A DNA stretch of 64,000 nucleotides from DASYXZ01 sp035946625 (lineage in GTDB: Bacteria > Acidobacteriota > Terriglobia > UBA7540): assembly GCA_035946625.1 (NCBI GenBank), contig DASYZE010000075.1, positions 62,001 through 126,000 on the forward strand, in the 5' to 3' direction. The position numbers and the translations under genes are program-made. The notes beneath the pieces were generated by a model that searched no databases, was not told where the DNA came from, and worked only from the letters and a program-made list of their open reading frames with translations. Of this stretch, positions 25,691 to 35,000 are shown one piece after another. Numbering within the stretch: the stretch's first letter is position 1; every line of letters begins with the position of its first letter.

Positions 25691-25865
25691 GTGTTTTCCT
25701 GCCCGCCGCACCCAGTTTCAGACAAAATTCTGAAAACTCAATTCCAACCCTCAATCGCTCGGCGAGCGTTAACTTCGCCATTTTGGCATCATCCTCGCGG
25801 CGAAGCTGTTCACGAAGTTGGGAGATTTGGCGCACTATCGGCCTCTTCATGAGGACATCACACAC
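25650..25865 (-). CDS. Antitoxin-like partner of the eroded nucleotidyltransferase
   Basis: The 71-residue protein is charged and helical (QISQLREQLRREDDAKMAKL, TLAERLRVGIEFSEF). It is directly upstream of, and overlaps by 41 bases, the nucleotidyltransferase-like frame, the usual order of antitoxin then toxin. The tail after residue 50 looks unconserved and may be out of frame. The assignment rests mainly on position. Confidence 0.45.
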   Translation of the reverse strand: MCDVLMKRPIVRQISQLREQLRREDDAKMAKLTLAERLRVGIEFSEFCLKLGAAGRKTHAQEHPSQSRIDS

Positions 25866-26029
25866 TGGCGCGCCTCAGATCACAATATTTTCCGCTGGAT
25901 TCAACCTATTAAACCAAGTCTACAGCACGAAACATTGCGGTGACTGAAGAGAATGATTATTTTCCACAGGCAACGCGATTGGGTGAAGGAAACATTCGGG
26001 AGGAGGAGAGCCGGGCGCCGCGATATCAA

Positions 26030-27256
26030 CTATTGTTGCGCAGAGGCAAAGTAGCCGGGCTTAAAGCGGATTTCCAAACCCTTGCGAAGGGCGACCACGC
26101 GAATGGTCCGGTAGGTGCCGTCCATCTTGTCATTGGTGGGCGTGTAGCCGATGCTGTACTGATCGGTAAGTTCGCGGCTGATCGCATCCAGTGAGTCAGC
26201 CAGTTGTTCCAGCCGCTCGGCGGAGTAAATGCCCGTTCCGGCGCCGAGGCCCTTGTTCTGGGAAGTATCCCCGATTTGACCATGGGAAAGATAGCCCGTA
26301 CCCAAATCCGTACCGGGCTCTTTTTCCTGGGGAAAGAGCGACGCGCCACCCGTCTCCTCGGCAATTTCTTTCAGGACTTTGTCTCCCGGATTGTCATAGC
26401 CCCAAGCCACATTTCCAAGCGTGTAGATGATGGTCTCCGCTTTGTGGGCCATGGAGATTACTTCAGCCATAGTGTGCGTGCTCTGGGCATCCATGCCATC
26501 GCTGATCACCACGATGACGCGGCGGTTTTCCGACGGCGGGCCGGACTTGAGCATTTTTTCCCTGCACGCAAAATAGAGCGCGTCGTAAAAAGCCTTCCCC
26601 CCGCCCGCCTTCAGACCCAGAATTTTTTCATTCAATGCATCCGGATCGTTGGTGAAATCCTGGGGAACAGAGGTGTTGGCATCGAAGGTTTCCAGGAACA
26701 TCTGATTTTTGCTATTTTGACCTTGCAGCATGTTGAAAACAAATTCGCTCGCCGCGTCTTTCTGGTACTGGAACTCGCGTCGCGCGCTGTTACTAGTGTC
26801 CATAATCAATCCGATGCGAAGGGGCGGCCGAGATCCACGCAGGAAATATTTGATGGCCTGCTGTTGGCCGTCTTCAAAGACTTGAAAATCATTTTGGGTC
26901 AGATCGATTACGGGAAGGCCGTTCTTGCCCAGCACGGTGACGGGGACGTTGACCACGTTCACGTTCACTCGCTTGGTGAGGGTTGTATTGGTGTTTTCAG
27001 GGGGGGTGGCATGGGCGGCGACCTCCGCTTTGTCTGGCGCGGCGGACTTGGACTCCGCCTGCTGCGCGGCGGCGGAGGAATTCCAGAACAGGGTGGCAAT
27101 AAACAGCCCGGCGAAAACCGGACCCCACGGGGCCGCCCCATTCCACCCGGCCTGGCGCGGGGCAGGGCGCTTTGTCCTCGTCAAGCCTTTTCGACCTATC
27201 CGGCCTGAATATGAATGTGATGGAGTCCTCACACGTTCCCCACTTTCATCACGCAA
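26030..27256 (-). CDS. VWFA-related Acidobacterial protein, copy 3
   Basis: The frame is up to 408 residues. A hydrophobic segment near residues 45-63 (GPVFAGLFIATLFWNSSAAA) looks like the real signal peptide, so translation may begin later than 27256. Then comes VNVNVVNVPVTVLGKNG, the metal-site motif DTSNS, ISDGMDAQSTHT, and the tail LTDQYSIGYTPTNDKMDGTY...KPGYFASAQQ. Copy 3 has an extra loop of about 45 residues (QEKEPGTDLGTGYL...SAERLEQ) before the last helix. Family role unknown. Confidence 0.88.
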   Translation of the reverse strand: MRDESGERVRTPSHSYSGRIGRKGLTRTKRPAPRQAGWNGAAPWGPVFAGLFIATLFWNSSAAAQQAESKSAAPDKAEVAAHATPPENTNTTLTKRVNVNVVNVPVTVLGKNGLPVIDLTQNDFQVFEDGQQQAIKYFLRGSRPPLRIGLIMDTSNSARREFQYQKDAASEFVFNMLQGQNSKNQMFLETFDANTSVPQDFTNDPDALNEKILGLKAGGGKAFYDALYFACREKMLKSGPPSENRRVIVVISDGMDAQSTHTMAEVISMAHKAETIIYTLGNVAWGYDNPGDKVLKEIAEETGGASLFPQEKEPGTDLGTGYLSHGQIGDTSQNKGLGAGTGIYSAERLEQLADSLDAISRELTDQYSIGYTPTNDKMDGTYRTIRVVALRKGLEIRFKPGYFASAQQ

Positions 27257-27488
27257 ACTACAAAACCCTTGGCCAACTTCTATTCTACTTCAAAAAGTGG
27301 ACAGAAAGTAGCCCGCTTTCCCATGAAGCCTATAAGTATGACGACGAAACCGCGTGGTTCTGGCGTCCTTGCGCATCGATTCAACTCTCGATGTATCTAA
27401 TCTAGATGCGGGATCGCGCGCAGCGTTGCCACATGAGCACTCAGTCCATCGCTTGCCTAAGAATGAACGACCATCAGGAGCAGGAGAA

Positions 27489-28544
27489 ATGGATGCCATC
27501 ATTAAATCGATAGCAAGGGAAGGCCGAAACCACGAGCAACTTGGATTTGCCGGGGCCGCGCGTATGTCCGAGGACCAGATTCTGGACGCTTATTCGCAGG
27601 CTGTCACCAGCGTAGTGGAGCGGGTCAGCCCATCGGTGGTGAACATCGAGGTTCTAAAACAAGAAAATGGCCAATCTTCACGCGACCCGCGCGCTCCACA
27701 CGAGGCGCACGGCAGCGGCTCAGGATTCATTTTTACCCCGGACGGATTTGTGCTCACCAACAGTCACGTGGTTCACCAAGCCGCGGGGCTGGACGTAACC
27801 CTCGCCGACAGCCGCCGGTTTCAGGCGAGCTTGATCGGCGATGATCCTCACACTGATCTGGCTGTGATTCGCATCAACGCGGCCAATCTGGTTCCGGCGC
27901 CGCTCGGCGATTCGCAACCGATTCGAGTAGGTCAATTGGCGATTGCCATCGGAAACCCGTACGGATTCCAGTGTACCGTGACTGCCGGAGTGGTCAGCGC
28001 GCTCGGCCGTTCGCTTCGGTCCCGCTCAGGCCGGCTGATTGATAACATCATCCAAACCGACGCGGCGTTGAACCCGGGCAATTCGGGCGGTCCTCTGGTG
28101 AACTCGCGCGGCGAGGTGATCGGCGTCAACACGGCGGTGATTCTTCCGGCCCAGGGATTGTGTTTCGCGATTGCCGTCAATACTGCCAAATTTGTGGCCG
28201 GCAGCCTGATCAAGGACGGCAAAGTGCGGCGCAGCTACATTGGGGTGGGCGGGCAAAATGTTCTGCTGCACCGCCGCGTGGTTCGCTTCCACAACCTGCC
28301 CGTAGAAAGTGGCGTTTTGGTGGTCTCGGTCGAACCCGCCAGCCCTGCTGCCGCCGCGAGCCTCCTTCTCGGCGACATCATAATTGGCTTCAACGGCCAG
28401 CCGGTAACTGGTATCGATGACCTGCACCGACTCCTTACCGAAGGCCGGGTGGCGGTGAAAACATCCGTCACCGTCATCCGACACACAGAAAAGAAAGAAC
28501 TCGAAATCGTTCCGGCGGAATCTCCCGCCCCTAATGAAGACTGA
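27489..28544 (+). CDS. HtrA/DegP-like trypsin protease with PDZ domain, no signal peptide
   Basis: The 351-residue protein has a complete S1C triad: His93 (LTNSHVVH), Asp123 (HTDLAVIR) and Ser199 (NPGNSGGP). A PDZ domain occupies about 250-340 (GVLVVSVEPASPAAAASLLL, GDIIIGFNG). Unlike classic DegP there is no signal peptide or membrane anchor: the N-terminus MDAIIKSIAREGRN is polar. It should therefore be cytoplasmic, or exported in a non-standard way. ATG 27489 has AGGAG 8 bases upstream. It is followed by a CDF transporter gene; no link is evident. Confidence 0.9.
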   Translation: MDAIIKSIAREGRNHEQLGFAGAARMSEDQILDAYSQAVTSVVERVSPSVVNIEVLKQENGQSSRDPRAPHEAHGSGSGFIFTPDGFVLTNSHVVHQAAGLDVTLADSRRFQASLIGDDPHTDLAVIRINAANLVPAPLGDSQPIRVGQLAIAIGNPYGFQCTVTAGVVSALGRSLRSRSGRLIDNIIQTDAALNPGNSGGPLVNSRGEVIGVNTAVILPAQGLCFAIAVNTAKFVAGSLIKDGKVRRSYIGVGGQNVLLHRRVVRFHNLPVESGVLVVSVEPASPAAAASLLLGDIIIGFNGQPVTGIDDLHRLLTEGRVAVKTSVTVIRHTEKKELEIVPAESPAPNED

Positions 28545-28673
28545 TGATTCAAACGGACCTTTACCTACAAGTTGAAGGATTGAACCCTGCGGCAACGCAG
28601 TTTCTTCCGCGCGTTGGACACTTAATTGAGGTTGGCATACAATCGCCCTCGGGAAGGGAGGCCGGCGATCGGC

Positions 28674-29594
28674 GTGCACACTCACAATCACAGCCATTCA
28701 CATGCGGCGTCCTGGGTGGTGAAGGTTGCCGTGGCCATCACGTTGGGCCTGGTGGCCACCGAATTTGTAGTGGGGACGATCTCCCATAGCCTGGCACTTA
28801 TCTCCGACGCCTGGCACAACCTTACCGACGTGCCCAGCCTGATCCTCGCCGCGCTTGCCATCTACTGGGAGCATCGCCCACCCGACCATCGTAAAACTTT
28901 CGGCTACCAGCGGGCCGGCGTGTTGGCTGCTTTTGTAAACTCGCTTCTGATGATCGGCGTGGCGCTGCTGCTCTGCTACGCAGGCTACATGCGGATTTCC
29001 AGGCCAGAGACGATCGCCACGGGCGCCATGCTTGGGGTGGGCGTGGTGGCCCTGCTCGTGAACGGGGCCGTCACGTGGGGCCTGGCGGGTGATGTGCACG
29101 ATTTAAATCTGCGCGCAGTTTTCATCCACAATCTGGGCGACGCGCTCTCAAGTGTTGGAATCATTACCAGCGCGTGGCTGATCCGCAGAACGGGGCAGCC
29201 GATTATCGATCCATTGATGGCGTTCCTGATTGCGGGAATGATTCTGTGGTCGGCGGTGGGGATTGTCACCGAGTCCGTGAACATTCTTCTGGAGAGTCTT
29301 CCCAAAGGAATGAGTCTTGAAAATGTAGCCTCCGCATTGCTCGGAGTCCCCGGCGTCTGCGAGGTTCATGACGTCCACATCTGGTCGCTTGGGTCTCAGT
29401 CGCGCGCCCTCTCCTGCCATGTGAGAATTTTGGATATGCCCACCTCGGAGAGTGAAATCATCTGCCACAAGTTGAATGAGGTGGTGGCGCGCGAATTTGG
29501 CATCACCCATACCACCATTCAATTTGAGCACACCCACGCGCCGGGTGACTTTCACCGGTACATGCCGGAGCCGGCAGTGAAGGCAAGGAAGTAG
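28674..29594 (+). CDS. CDF-family zinc/cation exporter
   Basis: The 306-residue protein from GTG 28674 has a His-rich N-terminus (VHTHNHSHSH), six transmembrane helices, the HxxxD metal sites DAWHNLTD (helix 2) and HNLGD (helix 5), and a C-terminal cytoplasmic domain with VHDVHIWSLGSQSRALSCHV. It exports Zn2+ or similar ions by H+ antiport, like CzcD/ZitB. The start is uncertain: an in-frame TTG exists at 28626, but the His-rich start after a GGGAGG site is preferred. Its stop codon lies in the inverted repeat shared with serS. Confidence 0.9.
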   Translation: MHTHNHSHSHAASWVVKVAVAITLGLVATEFVVGTISHSLALISDAWHNLTDVPSLILAALAIYWEHRPPDHRKTFGYQRAGVLAAFVNSLLMIGVALLLCYAGYMRISRPETIATGAMLGVGVVALLVNGAVTWGLAGDVHDLNLRAVFIHNLGDALSSVGIITSAWLIRRTGQPIIDPLMAFLIAGMILWSAVGIVTESVNILLESLPKGMSLENVASALLGVPGVCEVHDVHIWSLGSQSRALSCHVRILDMPTSESEIICHKLNEVVAREFGITHTTIQFEHTHAPGDFHRYMPEPAVKARK

Positions 29595-29660
29595 ACTGTA
29601 GACATTAGGCTGCAGAGGGGAAAACCAGTATGTTGAATTCCGCCTCCGGTCTACAGTCTA
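29592..29660. terminator. Inverted repeat joining two convergent stop codons
   Basis: TAGACTGTAGAC (29592-29603) and GTCTACAGTCTA (29649-29660) are perfect 12-bp inverted repeats. The left arm begins with the CDF stop codon, and the right arm ends with the stop codon of serS on the other strand. It likely acts as a bidirectional terminator or mRNA end barrier. No U-run is present. Confidence 0.5.
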
Positions 29661-30947
29661 GAGTTTACCGTCTCCTTGGATGATCCTCTCAATTCCATCC
29701 AAATACGGCCGCAGAGCTTGAGGGATGACCACAGAGCCGTCGCCTTGCTGATAGTTTTCGATGAGGGCGACCCAGGTGCGGCCGACGGCTAGGCCGCTTC
29801 CGTTGAGGGTGTGGAGGAATTCCGTTTTTCCTTTTTGACCGCGACGGAAGCGCAAATTGGCGCGGCGCGCCTGAAACGCTTCAAAATTCGAGCACGACGA
29901 AATCTCCCTGTACTCTTGGGCGGAGGGCAGCCAGACTTCAAGGTCGTAGGTTTTGGCGGAGCTGAATCCCAGGTCACCGGTGCAGAGCGCCACCACTCGG
30001 TAAGGCAAGCCGAGTCGCTGCAAAATCATTTCCGCATCGTGAGTAAGTGATTCAAGCTCGTTATAGGAATTTTCCGGCAGCGCAAATTTCACCAACTCGA
30101 CTTTCTGGAACTGGTGCTGGCGGATAATCCCGCGCGTGTCCTTGCCGTAAGACCCGGCCTCACTGCGAAAGCACGCCGTCCAGGCACAGTGTTTGACGGG
30201 AAGTTGCCCGGCGTCCAATACCTCGTCGCGATAAAGGTTGGTCACCGGAACTTCAGCGGTGGGAATCAGCCAGTAGTCCGTGCCTTCGAGCTTGAACTGG
30301 TCCCCGGCAAACTTGGGCAATTGCCCCGTACCATAGAGGCTGGCGGAATTCACAATGAAGGGCGGCAGGATTTCCGTATAGCCATGCTCGCGGGTGTGGA
30401 TGTCGAGCATGAAATTGGCCAGCGCGCGTTCGAGCCTGGCGCCGATGCCGGTATAGATCGCAAATCGCGCTCCCGCAATCTTCGCCGCGCGCTCGAAATC
30501 CAGGATGCCGAGCTCGGGGCCGAGGTCCCAATGCGCCTTGGGCGTGAAGTCAAATTTGCGCGGATCGCCCCAGCGTCGGACTTCCTGATTATCCTGTGTT
30601 TGTCTCCCAATGGGCACGCTCGCGTGGGGTACATTGGGGAGCCCGGCCAGCAATTCGCGCAAATCTTTTTCCGAGCTTTCCGCCTTTTTGTCGAAGTCCT
30701 CAATCTCTTCTTTCAGGATCTTCATTTCCGCGATGCGAGCGGACGCATCCTGCTTCTGCTTCATCAGGGCGGCAATTTCGTCGGAAACTTTGTTGCGCTT
30801 CGCTTTGCGCTGCTCCGCCTCAGCGAGTGCCGCGCGCCGCGTGGCGTCAAGAGACTCGAAGTCCTTCATGGCGTCCTTCAACCCGCGCTCAGCCATCTTG
30901 CGCTTGACTAACTCCAGATTGTCACGAACAAAATTCAGGTCGAGCAT
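29658..30947 (-). CDS. serS: Seryl-tRNA synthetase
   Basis: The 429-residue class II enzyme has an N-terminal long coiled-coil arm (about 30-100, rich in Lys, Glu and Arg) that recognises the tRNA-Ser variable arm. The catalytic domain contains motif 2 (CFRSEAGSYGKDTRGIIRQHQF) and motif 3 (GLAVGRTWVALIENYQQGDG). It charges tRNA-Ser and also the precursor of selenocysteinyl-tRNA where present. ATG 30947 has AAGGAG five bases upstream and gives the family start MLDLNFVRDN. Confidence 0.97.
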   Translation of the reverse strand: MLDLNFVRDNLELVKRKMAERGLKDAMKDFESLDATRRAALAEAEQRKAKRNKVSDEIAALMKQKQDASARIAEMKILKEEIEDFDKKAESSEKDLRELLAGLPNVPHASVPIGRQTQDNQEVRRWGDPRKFDFTPKAHWDLGPELGILDFERAAKIAGARFAIYTGIGARLERALANFMLDIHTREHGYTEILPPFIVNSASLYGTGQLPKFAGDQFKLEGTDYWLIPTAEVPVTNLYRDEVLDAGQLPVKHCAWTACFRSEAGSYGKDTRGIIRQHQFQKVELVKFALPENSYNELESLTHDAEMILQRLGLPYRVVALCTGDLGFSSAKTYDLEVWLPSAQEYREISSCSNFEAFQARRANLRFRRGQKGKTEFLHTLNGSGLAVGRTWVALIENYQQGDGSVVIPQALRPYLDGIERIIQGDGKL

Positions 30948-31232
30948 TGAACTCCTTTTCGGTCGCACGGGATGGGGGACGCCACGTTCTGCCCTGGGGC
31001 TTGCCCGTGTTCTTATTCGTCATCCCTTATCCGAACGAGAGCGCTGTAGGCGACAGTGCCGCGCTCCTATATGGCCTCAATGATCAGGCCAGAATAATAT
31101 CCCAGAAAGACCAAGCAATACTCTTGCTCGGCAGCATGCAAAGCTGCATAGCGTACACCGATATGGATACATTATAATGCGAAGTAACAGCTAAGTGCGG
31201 CGGGATTCAGTCTTAGTTATTGTTGAGGAAAT

Positions 31233-31847
31233 ATGGCGCGAGGTACTAAAGACAAGCGACTGAGCCCGAAGCGCATGGTGAGGTCCTTGCTGCTCAGTAC
31301 AGGGATCGCCATCACGCTCTTGGTCTTTCTTGAAATTAATGATAATGGTTGCTGGGTTTTTGAGGCCGGCCAACCGGCTGCTTTCTTTTGTGCCGGTTTC
31401 GTTTGGCTGTTCTTGAGCTCTTTATTCCTGCTACCTTGGTGGGGACGTATTGTTTTGCTCTTTCTGATTCTTTGCACGGCGGTGGCGATCTTCACCACAA
31501 ATTTTATGCACTCGCGTATCGCCGCCATACAAGCGAGCGCGGTTGGACGAGTGCGGACCTTGCAAGGGTTGTTGGAAGCTTATAAGGAGAAACATCCTCG
31601 CGAAGGCTTCCCGCCAGTGATGCCCATGCTTGAGTCAAATTGGCATACGTGGAAATACTATAGATTTGAGTACGAACCTATCCGTTCCAAGAACATTAGT
31701 CTTACTGTGGACTACGATTTAAGAGCCACCCCGATCCGCCCCGATTGTGGCTGCCGCATGAGATTAATAACTTCGAGTGACCGCATTATTCACTGGAATT
31801 TCGACGACCGGCCAGCGACCAAAGCAGATCCTATAGTTGGGGATTAA
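31233..31847 (+). CDS. Membrane protein with pilin-like periplasmic segment
   Basis: The 204-residue protein has about three hydrophobic segments (20-35, 49-68, 72-90). After the last comes a charged helix and loop, SRIAAIQASAVGRVRTLQGL then LEAYKEKHPREGFPP, which resembles the region after the anchor helix in acidobacterial pilin/pseudopilin-like proteins (A.AS.RT...A...Y...YP..GF). It lacks the prepilin cleavage motif, so it is not a standard pilin. ATG 31233 follows GAGGAAAT. A perfect TATAAT lies at 31173-31178 but with no good -35. Base composition is more AT-rich than its neighbours. Function unknown. Confidence 0.6.
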   Translation: MARGTKDKRLSPKRMVRSLLLSTGIAITLLVFLEINDNGCWVFEAGQPAAFFCAGFVWLFLSSLFLLPWWGRIVLLFLILCTAVAIFTTNFMHSRIAAIQASAVGRVRTLQGLLEAYKEKHPREGFPPVMPMLESNWHTWKYYRFEYEPIRSKNISLTVDYDLRATPIRPDCGCRMRLITSSDRIIHWNFDDRPATKADPIVGD

Positions 31848-31875
31848 CATCTTCTTGAAAAACATTCTCCCCCGA

Positions 31876-31970
31876 TGTCATTCCGATCCCGCAGAAGCGG
31901 GAGGGGAGTCTCGCCCTGAAAAGAGAAGCAATGCCAGATTCCTCGTCGCCAAGGGCTCCTCGGAATGACA
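31876..31970. repeat. 95-bp palindromic repeat with GTCATTCC ends
   Basis: TGTCATTCCGA (31876-31886) and TCGGAATGACA (31960-31970) are perfect 11-bp terminal inverted repeats. Inside is a second palindrome CCCGC-AGAA-GCGGG. It is the kind of small non-coding element seen many times per acidobacterial genome. It lies between the convergent membrane protein gene and the BNR protein gene. Confidence 0.65.
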
Positions 31971-32006
31971 CCCCAGGCGTGTTTCTCAACGCACTTTTGG
32001 CCGGTA

Positions 32007-35000
32007 TTACTCGACATCCTCAGACTCTGGCTCAGTTTGCGGTTCCCGCTCTAGCTTAATTTCGGGCAGATTGGCTTGGCGAAGTTTTTGGTTGAGCGCC
32101 GGGAAATCGACTTTCTTCAATTCGTCCCATTTTTTCGTGACATCGGCGAAGTCGTGCGCCACGCCTGCGTACCCCACGATCTGGGGCTTGGTGGGTGCGG
32201 CATCAGCGTTGCCCACGGCTCCGTAAAGTGCGCCCGCGCCTCCTGCCACGCGGCCCAGGGTTGGGACAGGTGAAACGGGGCCAAAGAATCCTCCGCCACC
32301 GCCCAGGACCGCTCCCAATTTTTCATTCACCGCACTGATGGCCTCGCCTGTCCCGCCGCTGGCCTGCGTGCCGAGCTTGTGCAATTGTTCCTGGGCCGAG
32401 CGCGCCTGCGCACTCATGTCGTAAACCTCGTTGATGATGGTCACGAGATGTTGCTCCAATGCGAATTGCCGCACCAGCGCATCGCGCGTGACTTTAACCC
32501 GTGGATCCATTTTCACCGTGAGTGGCGCGCTGAAGCTCTGCCCGTTCGCGGTGAGCCGCACGGTGTACTGGCCGGGTAAGACGGCGGGACCTTGCGGTTC
32601 GGTTGGCGTGTCGTGTGGGATGGCGGAGATGGGATAACCGTGCCGGTCCGATTTAGGCGCGGAATAGCGCAGGTCCCAAACCCAGCGGTGCATTCCCGCT
32701 TCGCCGGACAAAGTCTTGGGCATGCGCACCCAATAGAGAGGAACTGAGACCGTCCTGGCCATTTCGGCCTCGGTCGTCTCCGGCTTGTCCGCGCTTGAAT
32801 AGCGGCGCACTGGTTTCCCGGCGGAGTCGAGAACCTCCAGCGTGACTGGACCGGAAGGCGGTGAACTCAGGAAGTAGTCCAGCACCGCGCCGTCGGGCGG
32901 ATTTTCGCCTACGGGCTCGTCGGGAGGAAGTGGCGTGTCCGTCCACGTATCGCGTTTGATGCGATAGGCGGCCTGGGGCTTGAAAAGATAGGCTTCCGAC
33001 TTTTCCGCCGTTTCAGAAATCTGCCGCAGTGGCGTGATGTCGTCCAGAATCCAGAACGAGCGGCCGTGAGTGGCCACGATCAGGTCATTGCCGTGAATCC
33101 AAAGGTCGCGCATGGAAGTGTGCGGCAGGTTCAATTGCAGGGATTGCCAGTGGTCGCCGTCGTCAAACGAGACCCACACGCCGGTTTCGGTTCCGGCAAA
33201 GAGCAGACCCTTGCGCTCGGGGTCGGCCCGAACGGTATCCACCGGGGAATCGACCGGCAGGCCGCCGATGATCAACCGCCAGGATCCGCCGCCATCGTGG
33301 GTGCGGTAGATGGCGGGGTGAAGGTCATTAATGCGAAACGAACTGACGGAAACATAAGCCGTTTGATCGTCAAAATGCGAAGAAGAAATCTGCGTCACCT
33401 TGCTCCAGGGCAGGAGGTCGGGCGGGGTAATGTCCTTCCAGTTTTTTCCGCCGTCGCGCGTGATCCAAACCAGGCCGTCATCGGTGCCGGCCCAAATTGT
33501 GTTCACGTTCTTGAAAGACGGGCTGAGCGAATAAATCACCCCGCGCTCCTTGTCGGCACTTTTATCGCTGGCGGCCATTTTGCCCACGCTGGCGGGAATT
33601 CCCGGGTGTGGGCGCGTGAGATCCTTGCTGATGGTCTGCCAGGATTGGCCGCCGTCCATCGTCTTGAAGAGCACGTTGGTGGCGTAATAGAGCACGTGCG
33701 GGTCAACGGGAGAAAACATTATCGGCTCGGTGCGATCGGCACGGTACATCTCATTGCGCACCGGAATGGGGGTGATGTTTTGCACCTGGCCGGTAGTCCA
33801 ACTGAATTTCGAAACCTCACTTCTGCCCGCTCCATAAATAATGTCGGGATGGAGTGGATCGGGCGCGACATAGCCATACTCGATAACGCCCACCGGATGG
33901 AACTCACGGAAAGTAATGGCGCCATCATTGCCGCGGCTGGCCACGCCGGCCGAACCGCTCTCCTGCTGCGCCCCGTAGACCCAGTAGGGGAATCGGTTGT
34001 CGGTGATGGCGTGGTACATTTGCGCCGTGGGCTGGTTGTACCATGAACTCCAGGTCCTGCCGCTGTTCACGGTCACGATGGCGCCCTGGTCGCTGACCAG
34101 CAAAATGATTCCCGGGTAATTCGGATTGATCCAGATGTTTTGGTAATCGTCGCCGCCGGGCGCGCCGCGAATGCCCGTCCAGGTTTTGCCCCCGTCCGTG
34201 GACCGCCACGTCACCACGCTGGTGCTGTAAACAATGTCGGGATTCTTGGGGTCCACCCTGGGCACGGGCAGATCGCCGCCGCCAATACGCAACGCGGGGC
34301 GGCGGTCATCGGTGATCTTTGTCCAATTTTCTCCCGCGTCGTCGGAACGATAAATGCCCAGGGCGCCGTGAGGTGCGGCCGTGGTGGCGTAGAGGCGGGT
34401 CGGATCGCTCGGCGCGATGGCCACGTAGATTTGCTGCAAGCCATCCGGCAATCCCTTGCTGAGTTGTTTCCACGTTTCGCCGCCGTCGGTGGATTTGAAA
34501 AGGCCTCCATCGGGTCCCGCGTATTCGTTGTTGTCCTCCCATGGCCCGAGCCGGGAGTTCCAAAGCGATGCATAAATCACTTTCGGATCTTTGGGATCCA
34601 TCTGAACGTCAGAGGCGCCGGTGTTCTCATTTTTGTAAAGAATCTTTTGCCATGTTGCGCCGCCGTCGGTGGAGCGAAAGATGCCTCGCTCTTCGCTCGG
34701 GCCGTAAGGATGGCCCAGCACTGCCGCAAATAATCGATTGGGATCGTGCGGGTCAACCACCAGTGCTGGAATCTGCTGGCCGTCGCGCAGGCCGAGATGC
34801 GTCCAAGTCTTCCCGGCGTCGGTGGATTTGTAAATCCCATCGCCCACGGAAAGGTCAGGGCGAAGTAAGCCCTCGCCGCTCGCAACGTAAACAATCTTCG
34901 GATCGGAGGGAGCGACGGCGATGGCGCCGATGGATTGGGTGGGCTGATCGTCGAAGATAGGATTCCACGTCCGGCCGAAATCATCCGATTTCCAGACGCC

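Noticed and set aside
26204..27208. 334-codon plus-strand frame opposite VWFA copy 3
   Set aside because: Antisense to a protein with the DTSNS and family-tail motifs.
33066..34046. 326-codon plus-strand frame opposite the BNR protein
   Set aside because: Antisense to clear Asp-box repeats; its sequence is low in structure and family features.
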